Positions 32,590-40,200 of a stretch of 45,086 nt of DNA are shown one piece after another (the first letter of the stretch is position 1; each line of letters begins with the position of its first letter). Origin of the DNA: Cryobacterium cryoconiti. GTDB taxonomy: Bacteria; Actinomycetota; Actinomycetes; Actinomycetales; Microbacteriaceae. The notes beneath the pieces were generated by a model. It had not been told where the DNA came from and did not search any database. It saw nothing but the letters and a program-made list of their open reading frames with translations. The DNA lies in the NCBI RefSeq assembly GCF_004403065.1, contig NZ_SOHA01000025.1, forward strand, positions 1-45,086. Direction: 5' to 3'. The translations under genes and the position numbers were made by a program.

Positions 32590-34929
32590 CTATCGGCGGC
32601 GCGACTTAGAGAGGTCGACACGGCTCCAGTCCCGACGTGTCCGCAGACGGAATCGGCTGATGATCCGGCGGAGACGGCCCACCCGGGTTTCCGCGAGGTG
32701 CAATGATTCCAGCGCGTCGGCCCAGCTCTGCTCGACCAGGTCGTCCCCGATGGGCTGACCGTTGAAGACGGCACGGTCGACGAGTTCGGCTAGGGGCGCC
32801 AGACGGATGTCCGCGGCGCCGGGCCCGACCTGACGGTCCAGCTGGGCCTCGACGTCCGCGGCGACCAGCAGGCGGGTTGTGTGGCGCGGCACCTCGAAAC
32901 CGAGTTCCGCATACCCGTCGGTCACCTCGTCCCAGGCCCCGGCGACGCGGGTATCGCCGCTGCCGCGACCGCGGCGCCTCCGTCGACGGCGCGCCTTGAG
33001 GGCACCGATGACGAGCACCGGGCCGAGGATCAGCAGGAGCGGGATTCCGACTGTGCCCCCCAGCAGCCACGCCCAACCGGGCAGCACGAATCCCTTGTCC
33101 TTATCGTCTTTCTTCGTGTCGTCGATCTCGATGGCGGTCAGCAGGTCGTCGGACTGGTTGTCGGAGCGGGGCGGCTGGCGCACCTGCGGCTGCGGCACGG
33201 ACTTGGGCTTGGGGGTCTGGTCCTGCGGGACATCCGTCTGGTCGGGGGTCGGGAAGAACGGAACCCAGCCCACACCCTCGAACGCGACCTCCACCCACGC
33301 CGTCACGTCGGAGCCGGTCACTTCCACGCTCGTGGCACCGTCCGGGACCTCCGGGGCGAAGCCCATGACCACGCGGGCGGGCAGGTTCAGGCTGCGCGCC
33401 ATCAGCGCCATGGCCGCGGCGTACTGCTCCTGGTCGCCGACCATCTGGCTGCGCGTGAAGAGCTCGTCGATGCGGTCGGCGCCGTGGCCGGCCCGGGAGG
33501 GGATGCCGTCGGAGGCAAGTCCATGGCTGAGGAAGCCCTGGGTCTTCAGCGCCTTCTGGATCGCGCGGAGCTGGTCCACGGGGGTCACGGCGCCGCCGGT
33601 GTATTCCAGCGCCTTGGCCACGACGACATCCGGGATGTTCTCGGCGGCCGGCAGGGTGACGGCCGCCACGGGCACCTCGACCAGGTCTTCGTCCCGGTAC
33701 GACTGCTGCACGGCGGCGCTGGTCGTATAGCGGTAGCCGCTTTTCACACCGCTGGTGAGCACGGCCGTTCCCGTTCCGGCGTTGTAACGCAGGTTCTCGG
33801 CCTGGGCGCTGCTCGCCCGGTCGTCGAAGTCGACGGTGCTGGGATAGCCGACGCCGGGGAGCCAGACATCCGCGTACCCGGACCCGGTGATCGTGACGGT
33901 GCTGGAGCGCACGGAGGTGATCAGCGGGGCGTCGGGAATCGTGCGCCCGACGAGGCGGAACCCGGCGGAGGCGCTCTCCGCGCCGTCGACTCCGGCGACG
34001 TTCCACAGTTTGCCGTCGTAGGCCTCCATGCTGGCCAGGCGCACCAGTTGCCCGGTCTCCAGACCCTCGATCGTGAAGAGCGGGGTCTCGGCGAGGGTCT
34101 TCGTGTACTGGCGGAAGCCGGCCAGCGGGCTCGGGAACTGCAACGGGTCGAACGGCGGCTGGATCTCCTCGCGCAGCACGAATCGTTCGGCCTGCACGGG
34201 GGCGAGCACCGACCCGGCCAGGGAGCCGATCAGGATCGTGCCGAGGATGAGCGTGCCGGTGCCGACCAGTTTGCGGCGCAGCAGCCGGTTCGCGCCGGCC
34301 GAGGAGGCCTTTTCCAGTTGCGAGCGACGCCAGCCCAGCCAGACCAGGGCGATCACGCCGAAGGCGATGCCGCGGACGGCGGCGTAATAGGCCTCATCCG
34401 TTCCCATCAGGATGCCGGCCAGGTAGAGCGCGACCGGCCCTGCCAGGAGGACGCTGGAGCGCCACACCGTGCGCGGGCGGCGCGGCAGCCAGCGCACCGC
34501 GAGCATGGTGCCGACGAGGGCGATCAGCCAGACCGCGAAGTAGGGCAGCACGGGCATGTAATACGGCGCCTCGACCGGGGTGCCGAGCGTGACGATATCC
34601 GCCCAGCCGAACACGGCGCCGATGGCGAGGCCGGCCACGGAGGTCAGGCTGGGGAGGACGAGCAGCACGCCCTGGTCGGGCATGGTGAACGGCGTGCCGA
34701 GCAGGAAATAGGCGACGATCGCGGCGAGGACGCTGACCAGTGCGCCCAGTCGGAGCGCATAACCCAGAAGCGCGACCCCGGTGCCGACGATCAGGCCCCC
34801 GACGCCCGCGAGCAGGAAGTTGTAGTCGCCGAACGAGGTTTCGAAGCCCAGCACGCCGAGCACGGACAGGGCGCTGAGCACGGCGACGTCGGACCAGGCG
34901 CGCTGGGGCACGGAGCGGAGCCGGTTCAT
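32590..34929 (-). CDS. Transglutaminase-like membrane protein with lost catalytic triad (cassette B)
   Basis: 779 residues with the TgpA layout: about six N-terminal membrane helices (to about 240), an extracytoplasmic part, a transglutaminase-like domain (about 450-562), a Pro/Gln/Asp-rich linker, a membrane helix (WAWLLGGTVGIPLLLILGPV) and a basic cytoplasmic tail beginning [12 protein letters not shown]. Alignment by eye with cassette A (GYCVHFSSAMAVMARS against GDQEQYAAAMALMARS; LHAWTEIYFEGVGWVPF against VTAWVEVAFEGVGWVPF) shows Cys replaced by Gln500, His by Thr543 and the acidic residue by Phe559. The fold is kept but peptide-bond chemistry is not expected; a binding or scaffold role is inferred. 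The start shares ATGA with the DUF58 stop. Confidence 0.87.
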   Translation of the reverse strand: MNRLRSVPQRAWSDVAVLSALSVLGVLGFETSFGDYNFLLAGVGGLIVGTGVALLGYALRLGALVSVLAAIVAYFLLGTPFTMPDQGVLLVLPSLTSVAGLAIGAVFGWADIVTLGTPVEAPYYMPVLPYFAVWLIALVGTMLAVRWLPRRPRTVWRSSVLLAGPVALYLAGILMGTDEAYYAAVRGIAFGVIALVWLGWRRSQLEKASSAGANRLLRRKLVGTGTLILGTILIGSLAGSVLAPVQAERFVLREEIQPPFDPLQFPSPLAGFRQYTKTLAETPLFTIEGLETGQLVRLASMEAYDGKLWNVAGVDGAESASAGFRLVGRTIPDAPLITSVRSSTVTITGSGYADVWLPGVGYPSTVDFDDRASSAQAENLRYNAGTGTAVLTSGVKSGYRYTTSAAVQQSYRDEDLVEVPVAAVTLPAAENIPDVVVAKALEYTGGAVTPVDQLRAIQKALKTQGFLSHGLASDGIPSRAGHGADRIDELFTRSQMVGDQEQYAAAMALMARSLNLPARVVMGFAPEVPDGATSVEVTGSDVTAWVEVAFEGVGWVPFFPTPDQTDVPQDQTPKPKSVPQPQVRQPPRSDNQSDDLLTAIEIDDTKKDDKDKGFVLPGWAWLLGGTVGIPLLLILGPVLVIGALKARRRRRRRGRGSGDTRVAGAWDEVTDGYAELGFEVPRHTTRLLVAADVEAQLDRQVGPGAADIRLAPLAELVDRAVFNGQPIGDDLVEQSWADALESLHLAETRVGRLRRIISRFRLRTRRDWSRVDLSKSRRR

Positions 34930-36227
34930 CCGTTGACCCGTCGGAGCAGGCTGGGCAGGTCGGCGAGCTCGCCGACCGTGAGCACGGTGAGTCCCGACAC
35001 GTTCGCGAGCCGGGGCGGGGAGCCCCGCTCGATCCGGAACGCGAGCGTCTTCGTGTCCTGCCCGAACAGAGTCTGGGCGGCGCGGAACCGGGCCAGTTCG
35101 AGTAGCGATCCGGCCACCATCATGACGACGCTGGGCGCCGGCAGAGTGCGGGTGGCATCCCGGGTGAAGTCACGCAGGGTCGGATAGCGGCCGCTGACCG
35201 GCTGGATCCGGCAGGAGTCGTCGAGGAGGGACACGGGCGTCTTCGTCGTGAGAAGCCGGCCCTCGGTGACCACACTGACCCGGGTGCCGTCGCGGATGAC
35301 CTGCAGGGCGAGGGACGCCATGACGGAGACGCCGAGTTCGAATTCCTCGTCGGAGGCGTACGTCGTTGTCTCGGCGCTGTGCACGATGGTCAGCTGTGAC
35401 CGACGGGTCTCCTCGAACTGACGCACCATCAGCTGGCCGGTACGCGCGGAGGTGCGCCAGTGCACATTGCGCAGCGCATCGCCGGGCACGTAGGCGCGCA
35501 GTGCGTGGAAGGAGATGTCATTGTTGGTGATCTTGCGGGTGATCTCGCCCTCCAGGTCGCGGACGAGGCCGGCGGCCGAAGAACGCAGCCGGGTGGTGAC
35601 CGGGTGCACGAACAGTTCGACAGGGTCGGTCCAGCGCACCGTGCGACGCAGCAGCCCCAGCTGGTCGCCGCGCACCGACACGGCCGGGCCGGCCACGATG
35701 ACGGCCCGGCGATGCGTGGGCACGGCGAACAGTTCCTCATGCTCCGCCGCCGGCGCAAGACCCGGGATCATGAATTCGGCGACCCCGGAACCCACCGGAA
35801 GCTCGATGCGCACGGGAAGCAGGCCCTTGTCACCGGAGTTGGCCACCGTCAGCTGGCCCAGGGCGCGCTCCCCCGCCACAACCCGGTGTGGGTTCAGAGC
35901 CACCTGGACCGCATAGGTGGCACGGCCGAAGATGAAGCCGACCGCCACCAGAAGGGCCGCCAGCAGCGTGGTCGCCAGGTAGGTGAACTCACTCCAGCCG
36001 GTCACGGCGCTGATCAGGAAGGCGACGACGGATGCGGCGAGCGTGAGCCAGCCGACCGGGCCCACGACATCCGTCACGGGTTTGCTGACCTGCCAGCCGC
36101 GCCAAGCGAGCTGACCGGCCAGCCGCCCGACGGTGCGCATGCCGCCGCCGAGGGAGCGCCGGACACTGCCCACGGCGTGGGCCGCCGGGCTGATGCGGCG
36201 GGGAACCTTCTCGGCGACGCGCGTCAT
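34926..36227 (-). CDS. DUF58 protein (cassette B)
   Basis: 433 residues. After a basic N-terminus two membrane helices are visible (PVGWLTLAASVVAFLISAV and LATTLLAALLVAVGFIFGR), then a beta-rich region and the DUF58 core AYVPGDALRNVHWRTSARTG followed by QLMVRQFEETRRS. It lacks the collagen-like linker of the cassette A homologue. ATGA overlaps at both ends tie it to moxR and the transglutaminase-like gene, so the three products are probably made in fixed ratio. Likely a membrane partner of the MoxR ATPase; exact function unknown. Confidence 0.88.
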   Translation of the reverse strand: MTRVAEKVPRRISPAAHAVGSVRRSLGGGMRTVGRLAGQLAWRGWQVSKPVTDVVGPVGWLTLAASVVAFLISAVTGWSEFTYLATTLLAALLVAVGFIFGRATYAVQVALNPHRVVAGERALGQLTVANSGDKGLLPVRIELPVGSGVAEFMIPGLAPAAEHEELFAVPTHRRAVIVAGPAVSVRGDQLGLLRRTVRWTDPVELFVHPVTTRLRSSAAGLVRDLEGEITRKITNNDISFHALRAYVPGDALRNVHWRTSARTGQLMVRQFEETRRSQLTIVHSAETTTYASDEEFELGVSVMASLALQVIRDGTRVSVVTEGRLLTTKTPVSLLDDSCRIQPVSGRYPTLRDFTRDATRTLPAPSVVMMVAGSLLELARFRAAQTLFGQDTKTLAFRIERGSPPRLANVSGLTVLTVGELADLPSLLRRVNG

Positions 36228-37192
36228 GCTGCGCGGTAGGCGGGCGGTGCGACCTCGACCAGGATCCGGTTGACGATGTCCTCGGCGGTGACGCCGGCGA
36301 AGTCGGCTTCCGGGTCGACCATGATGCGGTGCGCGAGCACGGGCACGGCCAGGTCCCGGATGTCGTCGGGTGTCACGTAGCTGCGTCCCTGGGACAGCGC
36401 CCAGGTCTTCGCCGCGCGGGCGAGGGAGAGCGCGCCGCGCATGCTGACCCCGAGCGTCGACGACGCGTCGGTGCGGGTGGCGGTGACGATCTCGTTCAGG
36501 TAGCTGAGCACGGACGCGTCGACGAAGACCTCGGAGGCCAGCTGCACCATCGAGTTCACCGAGCTGGAGGCGATGATCGGCGTGATCTTCGAGTCCCTCG
36601 CCCGGTTCGACGAGTCGAGGAGCAGAGCCACGGCGGTGTCGTGGTCGGGATAGCCGAGCGACGTCTTGATCAGGAAACGGTCGAGCTGCGCTTCCGGCAG
36701 GGTGTACGTTCCGGCCTGTTCGACCGGGTTCTGGGTGGCGATGACCATGAACGGGCTGCCGACCTCGTGGCTGACGCCGTCGACCGTGACCCGCCCCTCC
36801 TCCATCACTTCGAGCAGGGCGGACTGGGTCTTCGGGCTGGCCCGGTTGATCTCGTCCGCGAGCACGATCGAGGCGAAGATCGGGCCCTTGTGGAACTCGA
36901 AGATACCCTTCCCCTGGTCGTAGATCGTGACCCCGGTCACGTCGGAGGGCAGAAGGTCCGGCGTGAACTGGATGCGCGAATTGGTGCCGTCGAGGGTCTT
37001 GGCCAGAGCCTTGGCGAGCACGGTCTTGCCGGTGCCGGGGAAGTCCTCCAGCAGCACGTGGCCGCTGGTGAGCATCGCGGCGACCACGAGGCGCACCACG
37101 TGGTCCTTGCCGAGGATCGCCTCGTTGACGTTGCCGACGAGGCGGCCGAAGGCCTCGGCGAACCAGTCGGCCTGCTCCTGTGTTACTGCCAT
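36224..37192 (-). CDS. MoxR-family AAA+ ATPase (cassette B)
   Basis: 322 residues. Walker A EDFPGTGKTVLAKALAKT (Lys56), Walker B region [20 protein letters not shown], sensor TQNPVEQAGTYTLPEAQLDR, and LGVSMRGALSLARAAKTWAL in the lid. The central region [11 protein letters not shown] is shared with the cassette A homologue, so the two are paralogues, but they differ at both ends. AGAAGGAC precedes the ATG at 37192 by about 10 bases. Placed 58 bases after the giant Ig/FN3 gene, with no hairpin seen between them, so probably co-transcribed with it. Confidence 0.94.
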   Translation of the reverse strand: MAVTQEQADWFAEAFGRLVGNVNEAILGKDHVVRLVVAAMLTSGHVLLEDFPGTGKTVLAKALAKTLDGTNSRIQFTPDLLPSDVTGVTIYDQGKGIFEFHKGPIFASIVLADEINRASPKTQSALLEVMEEGRVTVDGVSHEVGSPFMVIATQNPVEQAGTYTLPEAQLDRFLIKTSLGYPDHDTAVALLLDSSNRARDSKITPIIASSSVNSMVQLASEVFVDASVLSYLNEIVTATRTDASSTLGVSMRGALSLARAAKTWALSQGRSYVTPDDIRDLAVPVLAHRIMVDPEADFAGVTAEDIVNRILVEVAPPAYRAA

Positions 37193-37250
37193 TAGTGCTG
37201 TGTCCTTCTAGCTTGGGTTGCGAATGACGGGGTGACGGATGTCCGGGTGC

Positions 37251-40200
37251 CTAGACGCACGGGGTGGCGTCTTTCCACGCGATCGTGGGGCTGGTGTAGG
37301 TGCCGCCCGGCCCGACGAATTGGATGTACTGGGCCCTGGTGCCGAAGGATCCGTTGATGTCCATCCAGCTGTAGGTCTGCATGGTTCCCTGGGTCAGGCT
37401 GGTCGGGATCGTCGCGGTAGTGAAGTTCGCGTCGCCGAGCACCGTGACCTTGTAGCTGCCCGGGATGATGTTGAAGTAACGGGCTCCGAAGTAGTACATG
37501 CTTCCGGAGTACTGGTCGGCCCGGCACAGCTCGATCCTGGCCGCGGGCGGCGGCGGGGGCGGCGGTGCGGGCTGGGGTGTGGCTACATTCGACTGCGTCC
37601 ACCCACTACTGCAACCGCGGGCGTTGCAGGCCTGCACCTCGTACTGGTACGGGGTGTTCACCGCGCCCGTTGCCGTAGCCGATCGGCCATCGTTCGTGCT
37701 GCCGGTGCCGTTGCTGCCCTGGATCCACCGGTAGTTGTAGCCCGTGACACCGCGGCCGCCATCACTGGACGGAGCGGACCAGGTCAGGCTCAGGGCGCCG
37801 GTGCCCTGACCGGGGGCATCCAGGTTCGCGGAGGCCGGTGCGCCCGGCACCCCGAAGGGCATGACGGTGTTGCTGCCGGCGGAGGAGCCCGAAGCGCCGA
37901 TCGCGTTCCGCGCGACGACGGTGAACGTGTAGTTCGTACCGTTCCTGAGGCCGGTGACGGAGTGCGTTCCCGCGGCGCCCACGTTTTCCTGCCCCCCGCC
38001 GGTCCAGAAGATGGTGTAGCCGGTGATCGGCGAGTTGTTCGACGCCGGCGCGTTGAAGGTCACGCTGGCACTGCCGTCCCCCTCGACGGCAGACGGCTTG
38101 CCGGGCGCGTCCGGAGTATTGCGGATGACGAGCGTGACGCGTCCCTGGGTCTCCCGGGCCTTGTCCTTGGTGGCGTCCTGGATCCGGTAGACCACCGTCA
38201 GGGTTCCGGTCGCCCCGGACCCGGTGTTGATGGTCACGCCGGACGCGGTGTGGCTGACCGTGGCGGTGCCGACCTGCTGCTCGATGGTGGCCCCGATCAC
38301 CGTGAGGGGCTTACCGTCCTGCGCGTACGGGTTGTAGTCGTTCTCCAGCACGGGGACGGGGATGGACTGGCTCGGCTGGGTCTCGATGCCCTTCCCGTTC
38401 GGCCCCGAATCGTCGACGGCCTGCGGTTTGGCCCGCGTCGACGACACGACCGTGACGTTCACCGACCCCGGAATGGTGAACTCCTTGTAGGTGACCGTGA
38501 AATTGAGTGTGACCTTCGTGCCCGGCTGCACGCCGAGCGGCGCCGAGACGGCGAGGCTCCCGGCGTTGAGGGTCGCCGCGACCTCCGCAGAGGCTCCCGT
38601 GAGTGCGCCGTAGCTGAGCTTCTCCACGATCTGAGGGTTCGGGTGTCCGCTCGAGGTGCGCAGGTTGACCGCGAGCGCGGTCTCGCCGGCCTCGATCGTC
38701 ACGTTCGGCGGGGTGAAGGTGGGGGCCACGTCTTCGGAGTTCGGGTCTCCGACGGTGACCGGGATGGTCAGGGTCGCCTGGTTGCCGTCGGGATCCGTGG
38801 CGGAACTGCCGTCGGTGACCACGAAGGTGACGGATGCCGGTCCGCGGTAGTCGGTCGCGCCGGAGAAGCCCAGCGTCGTCGGGTCCAGCAGCGGCGAGGA
38901 GCCGTTGGCGTTGGTGGCCGTCGCGGAGAGGATGGTGGCCGGTCGCCCCGAGGGGACCTCCACGATGTCGGCGAGGTTCCAGGTCTTCGAGTCGTTCATC
39001 CGCACGAGCTGCTCGGGCAGCGGCTTCAGGAAGGGCGGCGGGAAGGTCTGCTCGGCGGCGGGCTTCTTCTCTTCTTCAGCATCCGGTTTCGCCGGCACGA
39101 TGATGAACGCCGTGGCGCTGAGCTTGTCGACGTCGTTGGTGAGGCGGTAGGCGATGGCCTGGCGCACGTTGGTGGGGGTGACCTTGACGGTTCCATTGGG
39201 CAGGATGGTGCCGGATGCCGCGTTCGGGCCCTCGAGGCTGATGACGAGGTCTTCGATCAGGCCGCTGGGGTTCTCGGCCCGGTCACGCACCTTCACGTCG
39301 ACGGTCGCGGCCGTGAGCACATCCTTCGGCTCGATGATGTGGTCGATCGCGCTCGGGTACTGCGCCTTGGCGTCCGCGGTCACCTTCACCTGAACGAAGG
39401 CCGTGGCCGCACCGCCGTGCCCGTTCGTGATCTCGTAGCGCACCGTGTACGTGCCCTCGACGTCGGGGGCGTCGATGATGATGCGGCTGCCGTTGACCGT
39501 GGCGGTGAGCCCGTCAGCGACCTCCGGGAGCTTCTCCGAGAGGCTGGGCTTGTACCCGTTGGGGTCGGAATCGTTGAGCAGGACGGGGACCGATCCGGTG
39601 CGGCCGGGCTTGATCTCGATCGCATCGTCCACGGCGTTGGGCGGCAGCAGTGCCACCGGCCGCGGGATCACACCGATCCGTACGGTTCCGAGCGCCTTGG
39701 TGCCATACGTGTCCGCCACCTCGTAGGTGAACGTGTCCGTGCCGGCGGTGCCGGGGTAGGCCTGATAGTAGAAGTAGTCGCTGCCCTGCTTGGTGATCCG
39801 CCCGAGACCCGGCGGTGTCGTCACGTTGGTCAGGTACACGGAGTCGCCGTCCGGGTCGATTCCGTCCAGCGGGACCAGCACCTTGATGCTCGAGTCAGCG
39901 AACGTGCGCACGGTCAGGGGCAGCGGCGTGGGTGCCTGATTGTTCGCCTTGTCCGGTCCGATCACGGTGAACCGCACGATCGCGGTCGCCGTTTCCAGGT
40001 ACGGGTCCGTGATGGCGTAGCCGACACTGTAGGAACCTGGCTCCTTCGGCGCTTGGAAGCGCACCTGCTTTCCGGTGACGAAGGCCAGACCGCCGGCCTT
40101 GTCGGTGTCGACCAGGTCCGGTGACAGGGTCATCGTCGCGGAGTCGGGGTGGAAGTCGTTGTCGAGCACGGGGACGCTCACGATGTCGCCGGCGCGCACG

